A stretch of 18,937 bases of DNA, taken from an uncultured Alphaproteobacteria bacterium. Its GTDB lineage: Bacteria > Pseudomonadota > Alphaproteobacteria > Paracaedibacterales > CAIULA01. The notes under the pieces are model-generated. The model worked only from the letters and a program-made list of their open reading frames with translations, searched no databases and was not told the DNA's origin. Below are positions 8,226-14,911 of this stretch, piece after piece. A program made the translations under genes and the position numbers. The stretch covers positions 1 to 18,937 of the forward strand of contig CAIVFQ010000208.1 of assembly GCA_903905285.1 (NCBI GenBank), read 5' to 3'. Position 1 is the first letter of the stretch; every line of letters starts with the position of its first letter.

Positions 8226-8305
8226 TTTAGGGTTTAAAAACAAGAAAAAACGTAATCAATTATGTGAGATTAGCTATAGGGGATCGCTGTGAGGCGTCAT
8301 TGGTT

Positions 8306-8667
8306 TCACAAGATGGGTTCGGGAGTCCCATGCTCTATTTTAAGTAATTCCGCACTACGCTGTGCAATCAGAGCACTCTCTTTTTGAGTGAACTGACGGC
8401 CGCGGGGGCTTGGTCCCGTCTTGATTCCGAAGAATAATATTGCCGCCACGTTTTGTAAGTGTGCTGCATTCATATGATGATAGAGCTTTACCTGTTCTGT
8501 TGTTTTGTCTGGTATGCCTCTAAGTTCTATTAAGATATTCCAGTTTGGATAAATTGACTTAACAATCCCTTCTTCAGCTTAAGCTGAGCATCCAGGTCAT
8601 TTTCTGCACCCATCCCTAGACAGCTCAACATTGCCGACAATAAAATTGTTACAAAAAACCGTGTCAT
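8306..8667 (-). pseudogene. Frameshifted small exported protein gene
   Basis: Reading from an ATG at 8667 gives a signal peptide (MTRFFVTILLSAMLSC, then LGMGAENDLDAQLK), but that frame soon stops (...QTGIS, TAA). The next frame continues as a plausible coding sequence of about 88 residues, with segments IYPNWNILIELRGIPD, LYHHMNAAHLQNVAA and QFTQKESALIAQRSAELL, ending at TGA 8306-8308. The joined length of 362 nt is one base short of 121 codons, so a single-base deletion near 8571-8586 (around GCTTAAGC) explains the break. The intact product would be about 120 residues and exported; the Cys near residue 16 could even be lipidated, although the lipobox is poor. I do not recognise the family. 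A sequencing error would restore the gene. Confidence 0.65.
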
Positions 8668-8723
8668 GAAAAATACTCTTTCAAACTGAAAAAAAATGTT
8701 TCTGATTTTGTCCAGGGGGGGGG

Positions 8724-10055
8724 TTAGTGATGCACCGCCAAGGGGTAAAGATCCATCGTTACAATTGGGTCGTTTCCTAAAACTTCCTGGGCCGCTTCCA
8801 GAACCTGTTCATCTGTAACTGCTTGAACTGATTCCGCCCAATTCTCAATTTGCTCTATGGTTAAACCAACCGCTAAGTTACAAAAAACGTTCAGACTGTT
8901 CATATTGCCATCTTTCATAAAGGCAAGCTGGGCCAACAGATCACGTTTGGCTTTTTTAATTTCCTCACTCGATATTTTAGTAAGCAGCTGTTTTAAGTAC
9001 TCTTTGAGGGCATTCTTAAAGATATTTACATCCATCTCTGGTGATAATGTCGCAGAAAGGCTGAAAGGTCGCGCGTCATAACTGTCTGATTCATAAGAAC
9101 TTGAAACACTCAGGGCTAACTTTTTATCCTCAATCAATGTTTTATAGAAATCAGTGGTGCTGTTGCCACCTAACAATTGGGCTAGGACAATCAGGGGATA
9201 ATAATGTTGATGATCTTTCGAACGATGGTTAGACGCCTCATAGAACCAATTCAACAGAATCAAAGAGTTGCGTGGGTTTTTTTGTTCAATATGCTGGGTA
9301 ATGCCCTGGTGGGATGGCTCAACAATACGTTGGCGTGAAGGAATAGGCCGCGCCTTTAAACCTCCAAAGTATTTTTCTGCCAATGGCATAACTTGCTCTA
9401 GTGTCGTTTTTCCCGCAATGATCAAAACGGCATTATTAGGCACATACCAATTTTGGTAATGATCACGGGTCGCTTGATAGGTGTAGTTTTGAATGTGATA
9501 GGGGTGGCCAATGGGCGGCACGCCGTAAGGATGATACCATCGTAAGGCACGTAATAACGTTTCATAGGCTTGCCCAAAAGGATGATTTTCAAGGCGCATT
9601 CTGCGTTCTTCCATCACCACATCGCGTTCAGCGACGATTTCTTGTTCCGTAAAGGCCAAGTTTGCCATGCGATCAGCCTCTAACCTTAAGATAAGCTCTA
9701 GATGGTCAACGGCAATTGATGTTTCGTAGATTGTATAATCAAAGCCGGTGGCAGCATTTGTCTGTCCGCCGTATTCCAAAATGGTCTTTTTGAACTGAGC
9801 ACTAGGAATAGACGTGGTTCCCTTAAACATCATATGTTCAAGAAAGTGTGAGATACCAATTAATGGCAAGGGATCGTCCGCTGTGCCAACCTTATATAAA
9901 ACGCCCACACTGACAATAGGTGCCATGGTGTTAGGGACAACAATGACTTGCAACCCATTGCTTAAAGTTTTGGTCTGAGGGTTAAAAATTCCACCCATAG
10001 CGGCGTTTCCTATGATTATAAAAAGGTAAAAACTAAACTGAACAATAATTCTCAT
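8724..10055 (-). CDS. M16 family zinc metallopeptidase (catalytic)
   Basis: Processing-peptidase-like protease (PqqL/YmxG/MPP-beta group) of 443 residues. The inverted zinc motif HxxEH is His70-Phe-Leu-Glu73-His74 in ISHFLEHMMFKGT, and the third ligand is in the segment ERDVVMEERR (143-152), about 76 residues on, as in the family. An N-terminal hydrophobic stretch (about 4-20, MRIIVQFSFYLFIII) indicates export to the periplasm. Its ATG overlaps the stop of the upstream M16 gene by 4 nt, which is typical of the active/inactive M16 pairs. It is the last gene of the 2TM-lspA-bamF-M16-M16 operon. Substrates are not known; these pairs are usually assigned to peptide clearance or processing in the envelope. 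Confidence 0.95.
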   Translation of the reverse strand: MRIIVQFSFYLFIIIGNAAMGGIFNPQTKTLSNGLQVIVVPNTMAPIVSVGVLYKVGTADDPLPLIGISHFLEHMMFKGTTSIPSAQFKKTILEYGGQTNAATGFDYTIYETSIAVDHLELILRLEADRMANLAFTEQEIVAERDVVMEERRMRLENHPFGQAYETLLRALRWYHPYGVPPIGHPYHIQNYTYQATRDHYQNWYVPNNAVLIIAGKTTLEQVMPLAEKYFGGLKARPIPSRQRIVEPSHQGITQHIEQKNPRNSLILLNWFYEASNHRSKDHQHYYPLIVLAQLLGGNSTTDFYKTLIEDKKLALSVSSSYESDSYDARPFSLSATLSPEMDVNIFKNALKEYLKQLLTKISSEEIKKAKRDLLAQLAFMKDGNMNSLNVFCNLAVGLTIEQIENWAESVQAVTDEQVLEAAQEVLGNDPIVTMDLYPLAVHH

Positions 10056-11437
10056 CGAGGTACGCCAACTTCTTGATGTTTTCCTATTGTTACAAAAGCT
10101 AACCCTTTAGGTTTGAGTTGCTCTTTTATAACGCGGTTTATTTCTTCAACCGTTAATTTTTCAATACGATTGTTGCGTTGATTCAGGTCTTGAATATTTA
10201 AATTGCGTTGTCGGTACCATAACAAAATGGAAACAATTTCAGGGGTTGAACTAAAGTTTAACGCATAAGACCCTATTGAATTCTTTTTGTGAAAATCCAA
10301 TTCTTCCTTGGTGACGCCGTGTTCAAATAATTTTTCCCATTCTTTTTTGATGATGTGAATGGTTTCATTAACTGTCTCTGTTTTGGTGGCCGTGATGCCG
10401 GTTAAAACATCATTCAAATCGTTATTAGAAAGGTTTGTTGAACAGAAATAAGCCAGGCCACGCTTCTCACGCACTTCATGCCACAAACGCGATTCAAAGC
10501 TGTTGCTTAAAATGCGGTTGATCATGAAAAAGGCATAAAAATCAGGGTGGGTAACACTAATCCCTTCTTGTAGAAAATAGATAACCGTTTGGGGAATATC
10601 CATCGGTACGTTTAAACTGTTACCCAGGTTTTGATAAGGCAACTGTTTGATATCAGGTGTCTTACTTTCTTTGCTAAGACTAGCAACGACAGGGTCAACC
10701 AAATCACTTAAATCACCAGGTGAAATATCTCCTGCCGCCACAATTCTGATGGTTGACTGGGTAAAGTTGCCTGTCATATAATCGCGCAACTGCTGTGCTG
10801 TCAGGGTCGGAAGGTTTTTAATACACTCTGTTGTTTTGGGATTATAAGGATGATCATTGCCCAAGACAAACCGCTGTAAGGCCTCTAGACCAACAGGCCT
10901 TGGGTCGTGCAAAGACTGTTCTAGGCTGGAACCTACCTGCTGTTTAACACGACGCATGTCTTCGTCGTCAAAGCGTGGGGCGGTTAACATAAGCTGCATC
11001 AAGTGAAAGGCGTCTTTTATGTTTTCTTTGACAGTACGAAAGGTAACAATAAAATTGTCATAGTTGGCGTGAACAGACAATTGGATGTTTTTCTCAAGCA
11101 AAAGCGTTTTGAGAGCTTGGGAGTTGTAAGGGCCGGCCCCTTCATCTAACACAGACGTCAACAAATCAATTAAGCCAGGGGTCTGAAAAGTTCCCCTGCG
11201 GCCAGCTCCCAAAAAAACGAACCCAATACTGACAACAGGTACATCAGATGGGGCCAACCAAATTGAATGGCCGGCAGGCGTCGTAATGTCTTTTAGAATG
11301 GGGGAAGCTTCGGTCATAGAAGAGTTTTTCTCTGTTAAGGAAGATTTGAGCGGTTGAAAAGATTGCTTAGAAAGGAAAAGAAAGATTCCGACTCCTCCCA
11401 AAACAACCAAAATAAAAATTAAAAACTTACGCATCAT
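10052..11437 (-). CDS. M16 family protein, catalytically inactive partner
   Basis: 461-residue M16 homologue with an N-terminal membrane anchor or uncleaved signal (about 4-24). The zinc motif is lost: the positions of HxxEH read DLLTS (Asp91, Thr94, Ser95) in GLIDLLTSVLDEG. The Arg-Tyr signature of the second M16 domain is kept (Arg325 and Tyr330 in REKRGLAY), as in the non-catalytic subunits of M16B heterodimers. It would pair with the active M16 protein encoded next, which overlaps it by 4 nt. Its start overlaps the stop of the BamF-like gene by 1 nt (TAATG); a second ATG immediately follows, so the start is 11437 or 11434. Confidence 0.93.
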   Translation of the reverse strand: MMRKFLIFILVVLGGVGIFLFLSKQSFQPLKSSLTEKNSSMTEASPILKDITTPAGHSIWLAPSDVPVVSIGFVFLGAGRRGTFQTPGLIDLLTSVLDEGAGPYNSQALKTLLLEKNIQLSVHANYDNFIVTFRTVKENIKDAFHLMQLMLTAPRFDDEDMRRVKQQVGSSLEQSLHDPRPVGLEALQRFVLGNDHPYNPKTTECIKNLPTLTAQQLRDYMTGNFTQSTIRIVAAGDISPGDLSDLVDPVVASLSKESKTPDIKQLPYQNLGNSLNVPMDIPQTVIYFLQEGISVTHPDFYAFFMINRILSNSFESRLWHEVREKRGLAYFCSTNLSNNDLNDVLTGITATKTETVNETIHIIKKEWEKLFEHGVTKEELDFHKKNSIGSYALNFSSTPEIVSILLWYRQRNLNIQDLNQRNNRIEKLTVEEINRVIKEQLKPKGLAFVTIGKHQEVGVPR

Positions 11438-11934
11438 TAATCAGCTTTTTTGTCAGCGGGAACAGGTTTTGTTTCTTGATTCAGGGACGTTGCATTCCGT
11501 TTAATTTCTTCAAGTTTGTCATCAATGACGGTTCGATTTTCTTGGCCAGCAGCTTCTTTGTTTACAACATCGCGAATGGCAGGGTCAACAGTTTGACCCC
11601 CGGCCGCCTGGTTGACAAGCATTTGTGATGTGCCGTCTTTGCTGGTTGAAGAGCTGGTCGAGCCACCACTTTTACCAACTAAAACCTGTTGGGCTTGTTG
11701 CGTCGATACGTTCGACGCTTGGGTCGTGGGCGCATTTTCTGATGGTGGACGAAGATTATAATCTTTCGGCATACTTAAAGGGGGGTGTTCTAAAACTGCA
11801 AATTCATTAGGTTGATAATGATCAAGACCCAGCGTATTGCGAAAGCTGTCGCAACCGGAAAGGCTTAGCAGGCAAGCAAGACCCACTAATTTTGTTTTGT
11901 TTAAGGGCAGCTTTAAAAATTCAATCATAGTCAC
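11437..11934 (-). CDS. bamF: DUF3035 lipoprotein, BamF-like
   Basis: 165-residue outer-membrane lipoprotein. The DUF3035 family includes BamF, a subunit of the alphaproteobacterial beta-barrel assembly machinery. The signal peptide ends in the lipobox LSLSGC with lipidated Cys28. Directly after comes the family signature: LDHYQPNEFAVLEHPPLSMP (37-56), then KDYNLRPP (57-64). The remainder is low-complexity, Ser/Thr/Gln-rich, ending in charged residues, as in other members. It sits next to lspA, the peptidase that would mature it. The start is a GTG at 11934 overlapping the lspA stop by 4 nt (GTGA); an ATG two codons later (11928) is equally possible and neither has a clear Shine-Dalgarno. Confidence 0.88.
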   Translation of the reverse strand: MTMIEFLKLPLNKTKLVGLACLLSLSGCDSFRNTLGLDHYQPNEFAVLEHPPLSMPKDYNLRPPSENAPTTQASNVSTQQAQQVLVGKSGGSTSSSTSKDGTSQMLVNQAAGGQTVDPAIRDVVNKEAAGQENRTVIDDKLEEIKRNATSLNQETKPVPADKKAD

Positions 11935-12428
11935 GTTTCAGTAGTTTCTTTCGGTTTCCACCAAGAGTGCCACGATTGCCACCCAAAAATCAAGATGGCT
12001 CCTATTACAATGCAGCTATCCGCCACATTAAAAGCTGGCCAATAGTACTGATTGATATGAAACTCAAGGAAATCGACCACTCCCCCGCGGTAAAAGCGAT
12101 CACTTAGGTTCCCTAAGGCACCCCCTAGAATGAAGGCATAACTGGTTGCTTCTAAACGATTTGTCGCTGTCCACAGGTGGTAAACCACCCATATCATCAA
12201 TGCGACAATCAAACCAACCAATACAAGCTTGGCGTACCAAGTGTGGGCGGGAAACAATCCAAAACTAATCCCGCGATTTTGTCTGAAAACCAAATTAAAC
12301 CAAGATGTGTAAGGAATAATCTGACCCAGCTTTAAGTTTTGGGTTATGAAAAATTTGCTGATTTGATCAAAAAACAGTATAGCCACAACGATGGCCATAC
12401 TGCTTAAACGAGAATAAAAACAAAACAT
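11931..12428 (-). CDS. lspA: Lipoprotein signal peptidase (signal peptidase II)
   Basis: Inner-membrane aspartyl protease that removes signal peptides from diacylglyceryl-modified prolipoproteins. It has 165 residues and four hydrophobic segments. Conserved blocks are all present: Asp21 in FFDQISKFF, NRGISFGLF (51-59), GGALGNLSDR with catalytic Asp110, and YYWPAFNVADS with catalytic Asp137. It starts 3 nt after the stop of the 2TM gene without an evident Shine-Dalgarno, implying coupling, and overlaps the downstream lipoprotein gene. A second in-frame ATG at residue 11 would give a shorter N-terminus still preserving the first helix. Confidence 0.97.
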   Translation of the reverse strand: MFCFYSRLSSMAIVVAILFFDQISKFFITQNLKLGQIIPYTSWFNLVFRQNRGISFGLFPAHTWYAKLVLVGLIVALMIWVVYHLWTATNRLEATSYAFILGGALGNLSDRFYRGGVVDFLEFHINQYYWPAFNVADSCIVIGAILIFGWQSWHSWWKPKETTET

Positions 12429-12431
12429 CTT

Positions 12432-12872
12432 TTATGGAGTTGGTTTTTTCTTAGCAGGTTCTTTTTTAACAGGCGCCTTTTTTGCAACTACCTTCGGGGC
12501 TTCTGCTTTTACGACCACCTTCGGTGCTTCTTTTTGTGGGGTTGGTTTCTGTGCAGCTTGGGCAGGCGCCTTTTGATCGCTTGAGCGAGCAGAAAAAGGC
12601 TTCTTCAAAAGTTTCTTTACCTGTTGTTCTTCCCATTCAGGCTTTAGAAAAGGTAATATTTCTTCCAGCTGTTTCACGGAACCCATGGTGATGCCTTGTA
12701 AAAGCGCAGCAGCTCCAAAACCTACAAATACCCATATTGGCCAAAATCCAGCCCCCCCAAAGCTAAGCCATACTAAAAAGCTAACGATCGAGACCACTGC
12801 GTAAATGCTTACGTTGGTGTAAAGCCCTTTTAAGTCTTGCACATATTTGCGTGCTGTTTTTTCTATGTCCAT
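12432..12872 (-). CDS. Two-transmembrane protein with a Lys/Ala/Pro-rich tail
   Basis: 146-residue membrane protein with a short N-terminal helix (MDIEKTARKYVQDLKGLY) and two adjacent hydrophobic segments (about 20-38 and 41-64). A charged linker with LPFLKPEWEEQQVKKLL follows, then a C-terminal tail (about 98-146) of repeated Lys, Ala, Pro and Val (APKVV, KKAPVKKEPAKKK). The arrangement resembles the 2TM domain family, function unknown. The very basic tail probably lies in the cytoplasm and could bind nucleic acid or acidic lipids. It is first in the operon with lspA (3 nt apart) and has its own promoter. The ATG at 12872 is preceded by AGAAGAG. Confidence 0.8.
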   Translation of the reverse strand: MDIEKTARKYVQDLKGLYTNVSIYAVVSIVSFLVWLSFGGAGFWPIWVFVGFGAAALLQGITMGSVKQLEEILPFLKPEWEEQQVKKLLKKPFSARSSDQKAPAQAAQKPTPQKEAPKVVVKAEAPKVVAKKAPVKKEPAKKKPTP

Positions 12873-12902
12873 GGTTAAAATCTCTTCTTTAAAACAAAAC
12901 TA

Positions 12903-12931
12903 AGTATAATTTTAGCAGTCATTTTCACGAA
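12903..12931 (-). promoter_or_regulatory. Promoter for the 2TM-lspA-bamF-M16-M16 operon
   Basis: On the minus strand TTCGTG (12926-12931), a 17-nt spacer and a perfect -10 box TATACT (12903-12908), about 31 nt upstream of the ATG at 12872. The -35 is weak, the -10 is consensus-like. It separates this operon from the small-protein cluster upstream. Confidence 0.55.
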
Positions 12932-12940
12932 TTCCTAATG

Positions 12941-13261
12941 CTAATTCTTATGACTCGTTATCAGATGGGTTTTCCTTGCCCATGAGGTCAGCCGGGGGGA
13001 TGCACTTTTTGGTGTATTTGGCCATAAAAGCAATTCTTGTTCCGACGCACTTGAATGCTCAAATGCTGGGGGACATCTTGGCCCTTTCTTCTCTTCATCT
13101 GTTGCTTCAGTGTATGGAGGAATGGTAATGCGAAGAAGGCTCCAAGATGCCTTTCTGATCCGCTTAACTGGCATTTCTTCGGTTCCATCTTGAGCGTAAC
13201 AGCTTAGGCTAACTAAAATACATAACCATGAAGTCAAAATATTGACTATTTTAAATGCCAT
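12941..13261 (-). CDS. Small secreted family protein, member 1 (type A)
   Basis: 106-residue exported protein of no recognised family, the last member of a five-gene tandem cluster. The start is the ATG at 13261, with GGAG 6 nt upstream; an in-frame GTG four codons earlier falls on the Shine-Dalgarno and is rejected. The signal peptide (MAFKIVNILTSWLCILVSL, then SCYAQDG) is shared across the cluster and is likely cut at YA/QD. The mature part closely matches member 3: PVKRIRKASWSLL, IPPYTEATDEEKK, FEHSSASEQELLLW and SPRLTSWARK. It is basic, with few hydrophobic residues, and lacks catalytic motifs. It extends 18 residues past the point where member 3 stops. Confidence 0.75.
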   Translation of the reverse strand: MAFKIVNILTSWLCILVSLSCYAQDGTEEMPVKRIRKASWSLLRITIPPYTEATDEEKKGPRCPPAFEHSSASEQELLLWPNTPKSASPRLTSWARKTHLITSHKN

Positions 13262-13296
13262 GGAAATCTCCACTTTATTGTGTTATTGGAGTAACA

Positions 13297-13325
13297 GTAG
13301 TATAAACTTATTAATCATTCGTTAA
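13297..13325 (-). promoter_or_regulatory. Promoter of small secreted member 1
   Basis: Minus-strand TTAACG (13320-13325), 17-nt spacer, TACTAC (13297-13302), ending 35 nt before the ATG. The spacer contains TTAATAAGTTTA, conserved in the other cluster promoters. Confidence 0.55.
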
Positions 13326-13361
13326 TTTGGCGGATATTTTGTCTAAAGTTCTAATTTCTTC

Positions 13362-13463
13362 TTAGCTAGTGGCAGCCGTTCTTGCGCTGGGTATGGCAGG
13401 AAGCTTAGGGCATGAACTTGCTTTTTTGGTGACTCTGGCCACAGTACCATGGTGGCTGTTGCT
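13362..13463 (-). pseudogene. Remnant 3' end of a type C small secreted gene
   Basis: Downstream of the member 2 stop codon the DNA stays similar to the 3' end of member 5: KKASSC, PKLPAIPSAR and TAATS followed by TAA at 13362-13364, in the same frame as member 2 after its TGA. The part just before (about 13440-13490) looks better in the neighbouring frame (VQTGEVAAGEATA), suggesting small indels. The ancestral type C gene ran to 13362 and is now cut by TGA at 13464-13466. Confidence 0.6.
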
Positions 13464-13973
13464 TCACCTGCTGCGACTTCTCCTGTTTGCACCAAGGTGT
13501 GCTGTATCAATGCGCAGAAGACGAAGAAAAAGACGGCCCTTCCCCTTCATAGGCTGTGATTCCTGAGAATGAAACTCTCTGCTGACATCAAGGTACAAAG
13601 ATGAAACTAAAATTCCAGTCTGCAGTATCGTAATGATATTGCCTTGTATTGGGGTAGTAGATGGTTCTGCTGGATCTTCTCCTGCCTCACTTATCGCTTC
13701 ACTTATTGCGTCAGTGAACACGCAGAAAGGTGGTTCTGCTGGATCTTCTCCTGCCTCACTTATCGCTTCACTTATTGCGTCAGTGAACACGCAGAAAGGT
13801 GGTTCTGCTGGATATTCTCTTACCCCGTCAGTGAGCACGAAGAAGGGAACCAAGGGAGGAATAGGAACCCGAAAACCAGACAGACCTTCTCTATCTCCAG
13901 CTTGAGAATAACAACCTAAATTGCACAAAATACATAAGGATGAAGCTAATATGCCGGGTATTTTAAAGATCAT
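13464..13973 (-). CDS. Small secreted family protein, member 2 (fusion of type B and type C)
   Basis: 169-residue open frame from the ATG at 13973 (signal peptide MIFKIPGILASSLCILCNL, then GCYSQAG). It is a fusion. Residues 1 to about 105 are type B, with F-x-x-T/V-DAISE blocks shared with member 4, including a 23-residue unit present twice identically (residues about 56-101). Residues about 111-169 are a second family member without its own start: GNIITILQTGILVSSLYLDV corresponds to the translation-start region and signal peptide of members 3 and 5. Its expected ATG is ACG, and RLFLRLLRIDTAHLG matches member 5. A premature TGA ends it. An internal signal-like segment makes a stable secreted product doubtful. 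Its Shine-Dalgarno (GTGGCG) is weaker than in the other members. Confidence 0.6.
   Translation of the reverse strand: MIFKIPGILASSLCILCNLGCYSQAGDREGLSGFRVPIPPLVPFFVLTDGVREYPAEPPFCVFTDAISEAISEAGEDPAEPPFCVFTDAISEAISEAGEDPAEPSTTPIQGNIITILQTGILVSSLYLDVSREFHSQESQPMKGKGRLFLRLLRIDTAHLGANRRSRSR
13663..13848. repeat. 69-bp tandem repeat, two perfect copies plus a degenerate third
   Basis: Copies at 13663-13731 and 13732-13800 are identical over 69 nt. A diverged, shortened third copy begins at 13801 (GGTTCTGCTGGATATTCTC). The unit encodes 23 residues on the minus strand (around CVFTDAISEAISEAGEDP) and preserves the frame of member 2. Perfect identity implies recent amplification. Confidence 0.95.
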
Positions 13974-14008
13974 GATAATCGCCACTCTGTCAATCTATGG
14001 AAATGATA

Positions 14009-14037
14009 ATAGTCTAAAACTATTAAGCATTCATTAA
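14009..14037 (-). promoter_or_regulatory. Promoter of small secreted member 2
   Basis: Minus-strand TTAATG (14032-14037), 17-nt spacer, GACTAT (14009-14014), followed by TATCATTTCC and the ATG at 13973. Same layout and spacer core (TTAATAGTTTTA) as the other cluster promoters. Confidence 0.5.
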
Positions 14038-14067
14038 TTAAATGAATAGACCTTTCCAATTCTTATT

Positions 14068-14096
14068 TGCCATCCGCTGGTTTTTCCTTGCCTATG
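14068..14096. repeat. 29-bp direct repeat, copy 1
   Basis: TGCCATCCGCTGG followed by TTTTTCCTTGCCTATG, identical to 14463-14491. Each copy covers the 3' end and TAG region of a cluster gene (members 3 and 4). Member 1 has a diverged version near 12966-12984 in which the stop is read as Trp. Confidence 0.85.
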
Positions 14097-14373
14097 AGGT
14101 CAGCCGGGGGGATGCACTTTTTGGTGCATTTGCCCATAAAAGAAATTCTTGCTCTGACGTACTGGAATGCTCAGGTTCTGTGGGACATTTTGGTTTTTTT
14201 CTCTCTTCATCTGTTGCTTCAGTATGCGGGGGGATAATAATGCAAAGAAAGCTCCAAGGTGTTTTTCTGACCCGCTTAACTGGAATTTCCTCGATTCCAT
14301 CTTGAGAATAACAACTTAAGCTACACAAAATACATAAGGACGAAGTCAAAATTCCGGACTGTTTAAGTGCCAT
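14092..14373 (-). CDS. Small secreted family protein, member 3 (type A, shortened)
   Basis: 93-residue exported protein from the ATG at 14373 (AAAGGT upstream). Signal peptide MALKQSGILTSSLCILCSL, then SCYSQDG. The body aligns along its length with member 1: IPVKRVRKTPWSFL, IPPHTEATDEERK, EHSSTSEQEFLLW and KSASPRLTS. It ends at a TAG where member 1 has TGG (Trp) within CTCAT-GGCAAGG. The coding similarity goes on briefly beyond (AlaArgLys), so the gene is probably shortened by one substitution. A different start six codons upstream (14391) would include the Shine-Dalgarno and is not favoured. No enzymatic motif is visible. Confidence 0.75.
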   Translation of the reverse strand: MALKQSGILTSSLCILCSLSCYSQDGIEEIPVKRVRKTPWSFLCIIIPPHTEATDEERKKPKCPTEPEHSSTSEQEFLLWANAPKSASPRLTS

Positions 14374-14409
14374 AACAATATTACCTTTCATTAAGTTGTG
14401 GAGGTGATA

Positions 14410-14438
14410 ATAGTTTTCAGTTATTAACCATTCTCTAA
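14410..14438 (-). promoter_or_regulatory. Promoter of small secreted member 3
   Basis: Minus-strand TTAGAG (14433-14438), 17-nt spacer, AACTAT (14410-14415). The spacer has TTAATAACTGAA. The boxes are weaker than those of members 1 and 4, but the position and flanks are conserved. Confidence 0.45.
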
Positions 14439-14462
14439 TTTGGTGCTTATAATTTTACGGCT

Positions 14463-14491
14463 TGCCATCCGCTGGTTTTTCCTTGCCTATG
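14463..14491. repeat. 29-bp direct repeat, copy 2
   Basis: Identical to 14068-14096. It covers the stop and last codon of member 4 and sequence beyond, showing that the 3' flanks of type A and type B genes have been exchanged or duplicated together. Confidence 0.85.
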
Positions 14492-14810
14492 GGGGGCAGC
14501 CTGGGGCATACGCTCTCTTTTTTGGCGTGCCTGGTCTTACCAGTCGTGAGGATCGTTTTATCATATTGGGCGCGCTGGTATGAAAAGAGGACCGAACAGA
14601 AGATTTTCTAGGAGCTGGAGGTACTGGCTTTTCTTCTTCACCTTCGCTTATCGCATCAACGAACGCGAGATCAATGCTGTAGGCAATACAATGAGAGATA
14701 CGGGCTCGTAACCTAGATGGCTGCTTCTCAGCCTCATCTTGAGCGTAACAACTTAGGTCGACTAAAAGACATAACGATGAAACTAAGATATTAGCTATTT
14801 TAAACGTCAT
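14487..14810 (-). CDS. Small secreted family protein, member 4 (type B)
   Basis: 107-residue exported protein from the ATG at 14810, with GGAG 7 nt upstream; an ATG four codons earlier overlaps the Shine-Dalgarno. The signal peptide is MTFKIANILVSSLCLLVDL, then SCYAQDE. The mature part has an acidic central block (FVDAISEGEEEKPVPPAP) like the repeat unit of member 2, then a very basic C-terminal third rich in Arg, Lys, Ser and Pro (RSSRLVRPGTPKKRAYAP). This charge split is unusual for a small periplasmic protein. A perfect 14-bp inverted repeat lies over the translation start region. Function unknown. Confidence 0.7.
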   Translation of the reverse strand: MTFKIANILVSSLCLLVDLSCYAQDEAEKQPSRLRARISHCIAYSIDLAFVDAISEGEEEKPVPPAPRKSSVRSSFHTSAPNMIKRSSRLVRPGTPKKRAYAPGCPP

Positions 14811-14847
14811 AGTAATCTCCATTCTATTAAGCTATGGAGATTACTAT
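14809..14847 (-). promoter_or_regulatory. Perfect 14-bp inverted repeat at the member 4 promoter/start
   Basis: ATAGTAATCTCCAT (14809-14822) and ATGGAGATTACTAT (14834-14847) with an 11-nt loop. On the minus strand the first arm adjoins the -10 box and the second arm contains the Shine-Dalgarno GGAG and the first two bases of the start codon. It could be an operator overlapping the transcription start, or an mRNA hairpin hiding the ribosome-binding site. Members 1-3 keep decayed versions of both arms. Confidence 0.6.
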
Positions 14848-14874
14848 AATATAAAATTATTAATTATGTGTTAA
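14846..14874 (-). promoter_or_regulatory. Promoter of small secreted member 4
   Basis: Minus-strand TTAACA (14869-14874), 17-nt spacer, TATTAT (14846-14851). The spacer holds the family core TTAATAATTTTA. Confidence 0.55.
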
Positions 14875-14911
14875 TTGGATGACATATATTAGTATCAATA
14901 CTGATTTCCTC

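Noticed and set aside
8707..8723. Run of nine G just after the M16 stop as a phase-variable tract
   Set aside because: It lies 3' of the stop codon and outside any promoter seen, so slippage would change no product. It may be worth only a read-quality check.
13633..13919. Two plus-strand open frames of about 90 codons opposite member 2
   Set aside because: They are antisense to the 69-bp repeat; the repeat length (a multiple of 3) keeps all frames open. No ribosome-binding site or signal peptide, while the minus frame has both.
14042..14305. Plus-strand 87-codon frame opposite member 3
   Set aside because: Antisense shadow; members 1 and 3 align as minus-strand proteins with a shared signal peptide.
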